Origin: JACOMY01 sp046233115
Lineage (GTDB): Bacteria > Pseudomonadota > Alphaproteobacteria > Kiloniellales > JACOMY01
Assembly: GCA_046233115.1 (NCBI GenBank)
Contig: JBJXHM010000002.1
Span: 496,001 to 560,000 of the forward strand
Reading direction: 5' to 3'
DNA: 64,000 nucleotides
The translations under genes and the position numbers were made by a program. Below are positions 51,565 to 59,820 of this stretch, piece after piece (positions within the stretch are counted from its first letter, which is position 1; each line of letters starts with the position of its first letter). The notes beneath the pieces were generated by a model. The model did not search any database. It was not told the origin of the DNA and saw only the letters and a program-made list of their open reading frames with translations.

Positions 51565-52872
51565 ATGACCATCGATTTGGCACAGACCGCCCAGGACAAG
51601 GGCATTAAGTACTTCCTCATCTCCTTCGTCGATCTCTTTGGGGTGCTGCGCGCCAAGCTGGTGCCGGCCTCGGCGATTGGCGCGATGCAGAAGAACGGAG
51701 CGGGCTTCGCAGGTTTCGCCACCTGGCTGGACATGACGCCGGCCGACCCCGACATGTTCGCCAAGCCCGATCCGACGAGCCTGATCCAGCTGCCCTGGAA
51801 GCCGGAGGTGGGCTGGCTCGCCGCCGACCTCTGGATGGACGGCCAGGAGGTCGAGGCCAGTCCGCGCGTGGCGCTGAAGCGCCAGATCGCAGCGGCGGCC
51901 TCCCAGGGCTGGCGCATGAAGTCGGGCGTGGAGTGCGAGTATTTCCTGATCAACGACGACGGCAGCGCGATCGCCGACCAGCGCGACACCCAGGCCAAGC
52001 CCTGCTATGACCAGTCGGCCCTGATGCGCCGCTTCGACGTGGTGACCGCGATCTGCGATGCCATGCTGAGCCTGGGCTGGGCGCCCTACCAGAACGACCA
52101 CGAGGACGCCAACGGCCAGTTCGAGATGAACTGGGAGTACGACGACTGCCTGAAGACGGCCGACCGCCACACCTTCTTCAAGTACATGGTCAAGAGCCTG
52201 GCCGAGGAGAACGGCCTGCGCGCCACCTTCATGCCCAAGCCCTTCGCCAACCTGACCGGCAACGGCTGCCACGCCCACATCTCGCTGTGGAACCTGGCCG
52301 GCACCGAGAACCTCTTCGAGGATCCCGAGGGCGAGCTCGGCCTCTCGGCCCTGGCCTACCAGTTCCTCGGCGGCGTGATGCACTCCGCCCCCTCGCTGGC
52401 GGCGATCTTCAATCCGACGGTGAACTCCTACAAGCGGATCAATGCGCCGCGCACCCTCTCGGGTGCCACCTGGTCGCCCAACACCATCTCCTACGGCGGC
52501 AACAATCGCACCCACATGGTCCGCATTCCCGAGGCCGGCCGCTTCGAGCTGCGCCTGATGGACGGCGCCGCCAACCCCTACCTGATGCAGGCCGCGGTGC
52601 TGGCCACCGGCCTGGACGGCATCGCCAACCAGCGCGACCCAGGCCCGCGCCTGGACATCAACATGTACACCGAGGCGCATAAGGCCCGTGGCCTGAAGAA
52701 GCTGCCGCTGAACCTCTGGGAGGCGATCCGCCTCTTCCGTGGCAGCGACGTGCTGACCGAGCGTCTGGGCGAGCCGCTCTGCGAGGCCTACACCAAGCTG
52801 AAGCGCCAGGAGTGGGACGACTACGCCAACTCCATCAGCCAGTGGGAGCGGGACCACACCTTGGACTGCTAG
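51565..52872 (+). CDS. glnT: Type III glutamine synthetase / gamma-glutamylmethylamide synthetase
   Basis: The 435-residue enzyme of the glutamine synthetase superfamily joins glutamate with ammonia or methylamine using ATP. The beta-grasp domain starts with YFLISFVDLFGVLRAKLVPA, the metal site is in SGVECEYFLIN, then NDHEDANGQFEMNWEYDDCL, FMPKPFANLTGNGCHAHISL and the ATP-site NRTHMVRIPEAGRFELRLMD. GlnT/GmaS is the first enzyme of the N-methylglutamate pathway, and its position directly behind a glxBCD set supports that link. The mgdABCD dehydrogenase genes that would complete the pathway are not in the window. Confidence 0.9.
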   Translation: MTIDLAQTAQDKGIKYFLISFVDLFGVLRAKLVPASAIGAMQKNGAGFAGFATWLDMTPADPDMFAKPDPTSLIQLPWKPEVGWLAADLWMDGQEVEASPRVALKRQIAAAASQGWRMKSGVECEYFLINDDGSAIADQRDTQAKPCYDQSALMRRFDVVTAICDAMLSLGWAPYQNDHEDANGQFEMNWEYDDCLKTADRHTFFKYMVKSLAEENGLRATFMPKPFANLTGNGCHAHISLWNLAGTENLFEDPEGELGLSALAYQFLGGVMHSAPSLAAIFNPTVNSYKRINAPRTLSGATWSPNTISYGGNNRTHMVRIPEAGRFELRLMDGAANPYLMQAAVLATGLDGIANQRDPGPRLDINMYTEAHKARGLKKLPLNLWEAIRLFRGSDVLTERLGEPLCEAYTKLKRQEWDDYANSISQWERDHTLDC

Positions 52873-52886
52873 CAACGAATCCGACA

Positions 52887-52910
52887 GCGGCGGGCGGCAG
52901 CGCCCGCCGC
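52887..52910. terminator. GC-rich hairpin between glnT and the PaaK-like gene
   Basis: GCGGCGGGC pairs perfectly with GCCCGCCGC around a six-base loop, between two convergent genes. There is no T-run on either side, so it may be a weak terminator or simply an mRNA-stabilising end structure. Confidence 0.45.
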
Positions 52911-52911
52911 G

Positions 52912-54168
52912 TCAGTCGTATTTCCGCTGGTCGTCGATCACCTTGCCGTCGTTGGGTAGCGCGCCCGGCGCGACCAGAGTGACGGCGCCTTTCAGCTTGG
53001 TCACCTGGACCAGGCTCTCGGCGATCGCCGTCGCCAGTTCCTCGGGGGACCCGTTGGCCTCGCAGGTCAGCGCCATGGCGTCCTGCTCGCCCTGCCGGGT
53101 CACTTCCAGGCGGGCCTTGGCGATCTCCGGGTGGCGGGCCAGCACCTGGGCGATCTGCTCGGGGCGCACGAACATGCCCTTGACCTTGGTGGTCTGGTCG
53201 GCGCGGCCCATCCAGCCCTTGATGCGCTGGTTGGTCCGGCCGCAGGGGCTGGGCTCGTGCAGCAGGGCCGAGAGGTCGCCGGTCGCCAGCCGGATCATCG
53301 GATAGCTGCCGGAGAAGCTGGTCACCACCACCTCGCCGACCTCGCCCGCGGCCACGGGGTCGCCGGTGCCGGGGCGCACGATCTCCAGCAGCAGGGCCTC
53401 GTCCAGCACCATGCCGGGATTGGGGCTGCCGTCGGCCGCTGCGGTCTCGTAGGCGATCAGGCCGACGTCGGCCACGGCGTAGCACTGGAAGCAGGCGATG
53501 CCGCGCTCGCCGTACTCCGCCCGCAGCGAGGGGAAGAGCGCGCCGCCCGAGACCATGGCGTGACGGATCGAGGAGAGGTCGTGACCGGTCTCGGCCGCCT
53601 TGTCGAGCAGCACCTTCAGGAAGTCCGGCGTGCCGGCGAAGCCCTCCGGGCGCAGGTGCTGGATCGCGGCCAGCTGCTGCTCGCTGTTGCCGACGCCGGC
53701 TGGCACCACGCCACAGCCCAGGCTGCGCGCGCCCCAGTCCATCATCCAGCCGCCTGGCGTCAGGTGATAGGCGAAGGTGTTGTGCACCAGCATGCCGGCG
53801 CGAAAGCCGGCGGCGAAGAAGGCGCGGGCGAAGCGGGTGTAGTCGCTCTCGCGGTCGTCGAGCTCATAGATCGGACCAGGGGAGGTGAAGACCCGGCCGA
53901 CAGCACCCGGGCGCTTGGTCGCCAGCCCGCCGAACGGTGGGTCGGCGGCCTGCAGCTCCAGGATCTCGCTCTTGCGCAGCAGCGGCAGCTTGGCCAGCGC
54001 CGCCCGGTCGGTGACGGCGGCCGGGTCGACGTCGGCCAGCCGCCGGGCGTGCGCCGGCGCGTGCGCCTTGGCATAGGCGATCTGGGTCGGCAGGGCAGCG
54101 AAGAGCGCCGCCTCGCGCGCCGCGGGATCGCGGGTCTCCAGGCTGTCGAAATAGTCCTTCACCGCCAT
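52912..54168 (-). CDS. Phenylacetate-CoA ligase-like AMP-forming enzyme
   Basis: The 418-residue protein of the PaaK branch of acyl-CoA ligases activates an aromatic or related carboxylic acid with ATP and CoA. PaaK-like text includes FTSPGPIYELDDRESDYTRF (in place of the SSGTTG-type P-loop), HNTFAYHLTPGGWMMDWGAR, IRHAMVSGGALFPSLRAEYG and MIRLATGDLSALL with the hinge Arg-Leu-x-Thr-Gly-Asp. The C-terminal lobe has RADQTTKVKGMFVRPEQIAQ. The P-loop lacks the usual Ser/Thr run, so specificity may differ. It lies at the end of the leftward acs-livGHMKF run but is separated from livF by a long palindrome. Confidence 0.85.
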   Translation of the reverse strand: MAVKDYFDSLETRDPAAREAALFAALPTQIAYAKAHAPAHARRLADVDPAAVTDRAALAKLPLLRKSEILELQAADPPFGGLATKRPGAVGRVFTSPGPIYELDDRESDYTRFARAFFAAGFRAGMLVHNTFAYHLTPGGWMMDWGARSLGCGVVPAGVGNSEQQLAAIQHLRPEGFAGTPDFLKVLLDKAAETGHDLSSIRHAMVSGGALFPSLRAEYGERGIACFQCYAVADVGLIAYETAAADGSPNPGMVLDEALLLEIVRPGTGDPVAAGEVGEVVVTSFSGSYPMIRLATGDLSALLHEPSPCGRTNQRIKGWMGRADQTTKVKGMFVRPEQIAQVLARHPEIAKARLEVTRQGEQDAMALTCEANGSPEELATAIAESLVQVTKLKGAVTLVAPGALPNDGKVIDDQRKYD

Positions 54169-54276
54169 GGCGGATCGCCTCCTCCTCGTCTCCATGCTCC
54201 CTGAAGGCGCGGGATCTGCGTCCCCTTCGCCTCTGTTTTCTCGTTGGCGTTAGAGCGCGTTGCGCTCTGCCCAAGT

Positions 54277-54359
54277 CGGCACCGGCCCGCACCCCCGCCC
54301 GGCCGCCCACGGAAGTATCCTGGAACTGGGCGGCCGGGCGGGGGTGCGGGCCGGTGCCG
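54277..54359. repeat. Long-palindrome repeat family, copy 2 (perfect 33-bp arms)
   Basis: The bases 54277-54309 are exactly complementary to 54327-54359, with a 17-base loop. The arms begin CGGCACCGGCCCGCACC. The loop TCCTGGAAC is the reverse complement of GTTCCAGG in the copy at 41751-41841. It sits between livF and the PaaK-like gene and would form a very stable hairpin in any transcript across it. A small AGAGCGC/GCGCTCT hairpin lies just left at about 54252-54268. Confidence 0.85.
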
Positions 54360-54376
54360 TGAATCTAACCACGCCT

Positions 54377-55219
54377 CTAGGCCAGCCAGCGCTTGCGTCG
54401 CTTGTAGTGCTTGACGTCGCGATAGCTCTTGCGGCCGGCGGCCGAGAGCCCGAGGTAGAACTCCTTGACGTCCTCGTTGCTGGCCAGCGCCTTGGCCTCG
54501 CCGTCCATGACCACGCGGCCGTTCTCCAGGATGTAGCCGTAGCTGGCGTACTTCAGTGCGACCGAGGTGTTCTGCTCGGCCAGCAGGAAGGTCACGCCCT
54601 CACCCTGGTTCAGTTGCTTCACCGTCTCGAAGATGCCCTCGACAAGCTGCGGGGCCAGGCCCATGGAGGGCTCGTCGAGCAGGATCATCGAGGGGCGGCT
54701 CATCAGCGCCCGGCCGATGGCGCACATCTGCTGCTCGCCGCCCGAGGTGTAGCCGGCCAGACTGCCGCGCCGCTCCTTCAGCCGCGGGAAATAGCGATAG
54801 ACCATCTCCAGGTCGCGGCTGACAGCGCCCTTGCCGTCGCGCCGGGTATAGGCGCCGGTCAGGAGATTCTCTTCGATCGTCAGGTGGCCGAAGCAGTGGC
54901 GCCCCTCCATCACCTGGATCACGCCCCTGCGGACCAGCTCGTGCGGGGTCAGCGCATCGATGCGCGCGCCGTTGAAATGGATCGAGCCCTTGGTGACCTC
55001 GCCGCGCTCAGCGCGCAGCAGGTTGGAGATGGCCTTCAGGGTGGTGGTCTTGCCGGCACCGTTGGCACCGAGCAGGGCGACCACGCCGCGTTCCGGCACG
55101 CTGAGCGACACGCCCTTCAGAACCAGGATGACGTGGTTATAGATCACCTCGATGTTCTGAACGCTGAGCAGCGTGTCCTGCGCCGTCTCTGCTTGCACTG
55201 GCTCTGCTGCCTGCGCCAT
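54377..55219 (-). CDS. livF: Branched-chain-type ABC transporter ATPase LivF
   Basis: 280 residues, about 40 longer than E. coli LivF because of a short N-terminal lead and a basic C-terminal tail (SYRDVKHYKRRKRW). Walker A is LLGANGAGKTTTLKAISNLL, the LivF-specific IQVMEGRHCFGHLTIEENL follows, the signature is YTSGGEQQMCAIGRALM and Walker B is MILLDEPSMGLAPQ. Only the second position of the usual LSGGEQQ motif varies (TSGGEQQ). It pairs with LivG to drive uptake through LivHM. It is the last gene of the transporter operon. Confidence 0.93.
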   Translation of the reverse strand: MAQAAEPVQAETAQDTLLSVQNIEVIYNHVILVLKGVSLSVPERGVVALLGANGAGKTTTLKAISNLLRAERGEVTKGSIHFNGARIDALTPHELVRRGVIQVMEGRHCFGHLTIEENLLTGAYTRRDGKGAVSRDLEMVYRYFPRLKERRGSLAGYTSGGEQQMCAIGRALMSRPSMILLDEPSMGLAPQLVEGIFETVKQLNQGEGVTFLLAEQNTSVALKYASYGYILENGRVVMDGEAKALASNEDVKEFYLGLSAAGRKSYRDVKHYKRRKRWLA

Positions 55220-55248
55220 CTGCCTCACCTTTTTGAAAGGGATGAGGA

Positions 55249-55273
55249 GCGGGCGGGGAGGCTCCCCGCCCGC
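55249..55273 (-). promoter_or_regulatory. Intercistronic hairpin between the binding-protein gene and livF
   Basis: A 10-bp GC-only stem (GCGGGCGGGG with CCCCGCCCGC) and a five-base loop in the 64-bp spacer. Hairpins at this place downstream of abundant periplasmic binding-protein genes commonly stabilise the upstream message and reduce read-through; the same is inferred here. Confidence 0.5.
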
Positions 55274-55283
55274 GCCGGTCGGG

Positions 55284-56612
55284 TTACTGGTTCTCGTCGC
55301 AGTTCCGCGGGGTGATGCCGTTCTCCTTGGCATACTGTTCCGCGGAGGCCTCGTAGGCCGGCCAGAGCTCATCGCGGTTGGGGTCGATGAAGCCGGTGAT
55401 GGCCGACCACTTCTCGCCGTCCCACTGCTGCACCAGCGCGGAGCCGCCACCTTCGTGGTTGGCGCAGGAGAGCGCGACCGGACCCATCAGGCCCTCGAAC
55501 CCGGCCTCCTTGATCCGATCGGCGGTGATGACGAGATGGTCGAAGCCCCACTGCACCTCTTCGCCGGTCAGAGGGCGCTGGCCGTACTTCTCCTGTGCAG
55601 TGCGGATCGCCTCGGTGACGAAGAAGCCGTTCACCACGCCGCGGTTATAGAGGACCGTGCCGATGTTGGCGCCGTCGGTGGCGCCCTTGCCGGCCTCATT
55701 GAGGGCAAGCAGTTCCTGCACCACCGGGGAATCGGTGCCGACGCCGGTGATGTTCAGAGACTTGTAGCCCTTCGCCGCCTCTTTCGCCGGCAGCACGTCG
55801 GCCTCGGCTCCCGACCACCAGATGCCGATGAAGTGGTCCATCGGAAAGCCGACGGAGGCGGCCTCCTTGACTGCGGTCGCGTTCATCACGCCCCAGCCCC
55901 ACATGAAGACGTAGTCGGGACGGATCTGGCGGCCAATGCGCAGCCAGGTGGCCTTCTGCTCCAGGCCCGGGTGGGCGACCGGGAAGAGTGAGAGCTCGTA
56001 GCCCTCTTGCTTGGCCAGACGCTCAAGGGTCGAGATCGGCTCCTTGCCGTAGGCGCTGTCGTGATAGACCAGCGCGATCTTCTTGCCCTGGAGGCTGCCG
56101 CCTTCCTGCTCCTTGGCGTACTGCACCATCACGTCGGCACCTGCCCAATAGGTGATGGGGGCGGTGTAGACGTAGGGGAAGACCGAGCCGTCCGAGGCAT
56201 CGGCGCGACCGTAGCCCATCGAGAGGATCGGGATCTTATCCTGCGTGGCGCGGCCGATCAGGGCGTAGGTGATGCCGGTCGAGTAGGGGTTGATCACGGT
56301 CGCCCCGGTGGAGCCGCCGCCCTTGAGACGCTCGTAGCACTCGACGCCCTTGTCGGTGTTGTACTCGGTCTCGCACTCTTCCCACGTCAGCGTCACGCCG
56401 CCGATGCCGCCGAGCTTCTCGTTGACGTAGTTGTAGTAGTCCTCGAATCCGTCCGCGAGCGGCGTGCCGTTCGGCGCGTAGGGACCGGTGCGATAGACCA
56501 GCAGCGGCAGGAACTGGCTGCCTTCCGCCGAGGCCGGGGTCATCGGCGCCGCGGTCGCGGCGACGGACAAAGCGACGGCTGCAGCCGCCCATTTCAGGGA
56601 CTTAAGACCCAT
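55284..56612 (-). CDS. ABC transporter substrate-binding protein, LivK/HAAT-like
   Basis: The 442-residue periplasmic protein has a Sec signal peptide (KWAAAAVALSVAATAAPMTP, cleavage likely after PASA). The mature part has the type I binding-protein fold: RTGPYAPNGTPLADGFEDYY, then ATVINPYSTGITYALIGRAT and KKIALVYHDSAYGKEPISTL. It is larger than amino-acid-binding LivK proteins and belongs to the HAAT group seen beside acyl-CoA ligases, where ligands include aromatic acids and amides. ATG 56612 is chosen because it opens the signal peptide. It lies between livM and livF in the operon. Confidence 0.9.
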   Translation of the reverse strand: MGLKSLKWAAAAVALSVAATAAPMTPASAEGSQFLPLLVYRTGPYAPNGTPLADGFEDYYNYVNEKLGGIGGVTLTWEECETEYNTDKGVECYERLKGGGSTGATVINPYSTGITYALIGRATQDKIPILSMGYGRADASDGSVFPYVYTAPITYWAGADVMVQYAKEQEGGSLQGKKIALVYHDSAYGKEPISTLERLAKQEGYELSLFPVAHPGLEQKATWLRIGRQIRPDYVFMWGWGVMNATAVKEAASVGFPMDHFIGIWWSGAEADVLPAKEAAKGYKSLNITGVGTDSPVVQELLALNEAGKGATDGANIGTVLYNRGVVNGFFVTEAIRTAQEKYGQRPLTGEEVQWGFDHLVITADRIKEAGFEGLMGPVALSCANHEGGGSALVQQWDGEKWSAITGFIDPNRDELWPAYEASAEQYAKENGITPRNCDENQ

Positions 56613-56734
56613 CAGTTCAAATCCTCCCATCTTCTGGGCCGGGTTGCCCCGACCCTTTTCGACGCCCGTGATGCTGTCTTGTTCTTTGCCGGGCGCGGCG
56701 CCCATCGCCCGGCGGTATCTTGGTTCCTTGAAGC

Positions 56735-57814
56735 CTAATAGGGGAAAGGCCAAAGGCGAAGCTTCTCCTTCGCGATCTGCCAGAGCCGGGCCAGGCCGTG
56801 CGGCTCGACGATCAGGAAGAAGATGATGAGTGCGCCGAACACGATGAGACGCAGGTGGGAGACCAGCTCGACCGAGACCGAGATCCCCAGCATGGCCGGC
56901 AGGTTATCCAGCAGGATCGGCAGCAGCACGATGAAGGCCGCGCCCAGGAAGGAGCCCATGATCGAGCCCAGCCCACCGATGATGATCATGAAGAGCACCT
57001 CGAAGGAGCGGTTGATCTCGAAGGCCAGCGCCTCCACCGAGCCGGAGTAGGTGAAAGCCCAGAGCGCGCCGGAGACGCCGATGAAGAAGGAGCTGACGGC
57101 AAAGGCCGAGAGCTTGGCGATCATCGGCCGGATGCCGATGATCTCGGCGGCGATGTCCATGTCGCGGATCGCCATCCAGGTACGGCCGATGCGGCTGCGC
57201 ACCATGTTCTTGGCCATCAGCGCCAGGAAGGAGACCAGCACCAGCAGGAAGACGTACTTGTACTCCGGAGGCGCGGAGGAGCCGGTGACGGTCACGTTGC
57301 CGAAGACCTCGCGCGGCGGGGCCGAGATCACGCCCGAAGCGCTGTGGTTGGTCCACCAGCCGAACTTGTTGAACATCCAGATCAGGAAGAACTGCGCGGC
57401 CAGGGTCGCGACCGCCAGATAGAAGCCCTTGATCCTGAGCGACGGCAGCCCGAAGAGCACCCCGACCAGGGCCGAGCCCAGGCCTGCCAGCAGGAAGACG
57501 ATCAGGATGTTCATCTCCGGCATCGCCGTGGTCAGCTTGTAGCTGAAGAAGGCGCCGCAGGCCATGAAGCCGCCGGTACCGAGGCTGAGCTGGCCGCAAT
57601 AGCCGGTCAGGATGTTGAGGCCGAGTGCGGCCAGCGAGAAGATCAAGAAGGGGATCAGGACCGAGTTCAGCCAGTAGGTCGAGGCGACGAAGGGCACCAC
57701 GAAGAGGCCGATGGCCAGCAGGACCAGGATCCCGATCTTGTCCTGGCGGATCGGAAAGATGGCCTGGTCGGCAGCGTAGCTGGCCTTGAACTGGCCTGCC
57801 TCACGATAGAGCAT
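56735..57814 (-). CDS. livM: Branched-chain-type ABC permease LivM
   Basis: The 359-residue inner-membrane permease has about nine helices. LivM text includes LAALGLNILTGYCGQLSLGT, GGFMACGAFFSYKL, FGLPSLRIKGFYLAVATLAA and the ATPase-contact loop MAIRDMDIAAEIIGIRPMIAK. A soluble insert (GWWTNHSASGVISAPPREVF) is normal for the family. The start codon is six bases after the livH stop. It forms a heterodimer with LivH. Confidence 0.93.
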   Translation of the reverse strand: MLYREAGQFKASYAADQAIFPIRQDKIGILVLLAIGLFVVPFVASTYWLNSVLIPFLIFSLAALGLNILTGYCGQLSLGTGGFMACGAFFSYKLTTAMPEMNILIVFLLAGLGSALVGVLFGLPSLRIKGFYLAVATLAAQFFLIWMFNKFGWWTNHSASGVISAPPREVFGNVTVTGSSAPPEYKYVFLLVLVSFLALMAKNMVRSRIGRTWMAIRDMDIAAEIIGIRPMIAKLSAFAVSSFFIGVSGALWAFTYSGSVEALAFEINRSFEVLFMIIIGGLGSIMGSFLGAAFIVLLPILLDNLPAMLGISVSVELVSHLRLIVFGALIIFFLIVEPHGLARLWQIAKEKLRLWPFPY

Positions 57815-57820
57815 CTTGCC

Positions 57821-58834
57821 TCAAACCCTCTCGATGATGCGCTCGCCGAACAGTCCCTGCGGCCGGAACAGCAGGAAGCCCATGGCCAGCATGTAGGCGA
57901 ACCAGTCCTGGATGGCGCCGCCGAAGAGCGGGCCGATGAAGACCTCTCCCACCTGCTCGGCGGCACCGACGATCAGGCCGCCGATGATGGCGCCGGGGAT
58001 CGAGGTGAAGCCGCCCAGGATCAGCACCGGCAAGGCTTTCAGCGCGATCAGTGACAGCGAGAACTGCACGCCGAGCGACGAGCCCCACATGACGCCGGCG
58101 ACCAGTGCTACGATGCCGGCCACAGACCAGACGATGGCCCAGATGGTTTTCAGCGGAATGCCGACCGAAAGCGCCGCCTGGTGGTCGTCGGCGACCGCGC
58201 GCAGCGCGCGCCCGACCTTGGTGTACTGGAACAGCACGGCCAGCAGCGCCACCATCAGGGCGCCGACGACGGCAGCCACGATCTCGGTCGGGTCGAGGTA
58301 CATGCCGTTCGGCAACAGGCTGCCCTGGAAGGCCACGATCGGCTGGTGCGAGATGCCGATGTCCAGCGCCTTCACGTTGGAGCCCCAGATCAACTGTCCG
58401 GTGCCGTCCAGCACGAAGAAGATCCCGATCGTCGCCATGAAGAGGATGATGTGTTCCTGGTTCACCATGGGGCGCAGGACCACCCGCTCGATCAGCATGG
58501 CGACGATGATCATCACGATGGCGGCCAGGATGAAGGCCAGGATCCAGTGCAGCCCCAGCTCGATGAAGCCCACCATGGCGAGGGCTGCGAAGAGCACCAT
58601 GGCGCCCTGGGCGAAGTTGAAGATCGACGAGGCCTTGAAGATGAGCACGAAGCCCAGCGCCACCAGGGCGTACATCACGCCCTGCAGCAGGCCCTTGACC
58701 ACGACCTCGGCATAGAAATCCCAGGCGAAGAAGACGTCCGGATCGACCTGGGACAGGAGCTGAAGCAGGAAACCGACCAGGGGGATCGAGCCCAGGCCGG
58801 CGACGACGGTGATGAGGACGGTGCGTAGGTTCAT
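57821..58834 (-). CDS. livH: Branched-chain-type ABC permease LivH
   Basis: The 337-residue permease is slightly longer than E. coli LivH because of an N-terminal helix (VLITVVAGLGSIPLVGFLLQ). The core has GLLQGVMYALVALGFVLIFK, SSIFNFAQGAMVLFAALAM, the coupling loop YTKVGRALRAVADDHQAALS and GGFTSIPGAIIGGLIVGAAE. It lies 21 bp after livG and 6 bp before livM on the same strand, and forms the transport channel together with LivM. Confidence 0.93.
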   Translation of the reverse strand: MNLRTVLITVVAGLGSIPLVGFLLQLLSQVDPDVFFAWDFYAEVVVKGLLQGVMYALVALGFVLIFKASSIFNFAQGAMVLFAALAMVGFIELGLHWILAFILAAIVMIIVAMLIERVVLRPMVNQEHIILFMATIGIFFVLDGTGQLIWGSNVKALDIGISHQPIVAFQGSLLPNGMYLDPTEIVAAVVGALMVALLAVLFQYTKVGRALRAVADDHQAALSVGIPLKTIWAIVWSVAGIVALVAGVMWGSSLGVQFSLSLIALKALPVLILGGFTSIPGAIIGGLIVGAAEQVGEVFIGPLFGGAIQDWFAYMLAMGFLLFRPQGLFGERIIERV

Positions 58835-58855
58835 GGTCTTGCTCCGCCTTCCCCG

Positions 58856-59788
58856 CTAGTGGGCCACGCCCAGGTAGGCGTCGATCACCTCCTGGTCGCT
58901 GCGCACCTCGTCCGGCGGTCCGTCCGCCAGCTTACGTCCGTAGTCGAGCACCACCACCCGGTCGGAGATGTCCATCACCACGCCCATGTCGTGCTCGATC
59001 AATGCGATGGTGGTGCCGAACTCCTCGTTCACGTCGAGGATGAAGCGGGACATGTCCTCCTTCTCCTCCACGTTCATGCCGGCCATGGGCTCGTCCAGCA
59101 GCAGCAGCTCCGGCTCCATCGCCAGGGCCCGGGCCAGCTCCACCCGCTTCTGCAGGCCGTAGGGCAGGCGGCCCACCGGCGTCTTGCGGATCGCCTGGAT
59201 CTCCAGGAAGTCGATGATCTCCTCGCAGAAGGCGCGCTGGCGGATCTCCTCCTTCTCGTTTGGCCCCCAGTAGAGGCACTGGGTGACGAAATCGAGCGCG
59301 CCGGCGCCGAGGGCCAGCAGGTGGTCCAGCCCCCAGACCCCGGTTTCCGGGGCCCGCAGGTTGTGCATCTTCAAGAGCCGCCCGGTCATGATGTTGTCCA
59401 GGGTCGACATGCCTCGGAACAGCGCCACGTTCTGGAAGGTGCGTGCGATCCCCTGCGCGGCCGCCATGTGCGGGCGCATGGCGCTGCGGACCTTGCCCTT
59501 GTAGGTGATGGTGCCTTCCTGCGGATGATAGAAGCCGTTGATCACGTTCAGCATCGAGGTCTTGCCGGCACCGTTCGGCCCGATGATGGCGCGGATCTCG
59601 TGCTCCAGCACGTTGAAGGAGATGTTGGTCAGCGCCTTCACCCCGCCGAAGGAGAGCGAGATGCTGTCCATGGTCAGGAGCGGTGGACCGAAGACGCGCG
59701 GCGGATGGATGATGCTCTTCGGATCGGCCGCGGCCGCCGCCGATGCTCCTGCCCCTGCCCCTGGCGGTGGGGCCGCGGTCTCGCTCAT
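58856..59788 (-). CDS. livG: Branched-chain-type ABC transporter ATPase LivG
   Basis: 310 residues. A ~35-residue Ala/Pro-rich lead (PPPGAGAGASAAAAADPKS) precedes the ATPase. Walker A is IIGPNGAGKTSMLNVINGFY, the LivG-specific IARTFQNVALFRGMSTLDNI follows, the signature region is RLPYGLQKRVELARALAMEP and Walker B is LLLLDEPMAGMNVEEKEDMS. The switch His is in IALIEHDMGVVM. The signature is YGLQKR rather than LSGGQ, which is common in this aromatic/acyl subgroup. It is the second gene of the operon after the acyl-CoA synthetase. Confidence 0.93.
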   Translation of the reverse strand: MSETAAPPPGAGAGASAAAAADPKSIIHPPRVFGPPLLTMDSISLSFGGVKALTNISFNVLEHEIRAIIGPNGAGKTSMLNVINGFYHPQEGTITYKGKVRSAMRPHMAAAQGIARTFQNVALFRGMSTLDNIMTGRLLKMHNLRAPETGVWGLDHLLALGAGALDFVTQCLYWGPNEKEEIRQRAFCEEIIDFLEIQAIRKTPVGRLPYGLQKRVELARALAMEPELLLLDEPMAGMNVEEKEDMSRFILDVNEEFGTTIALIEHDMGVVMDISDRVVVLDYGRKLADGPPDEVRSDQEVIDAYLGVAH

Positions 59789-59820
59789 GATGCCACCTGC
59801 CTTCCTGCTGCCGACATGGG

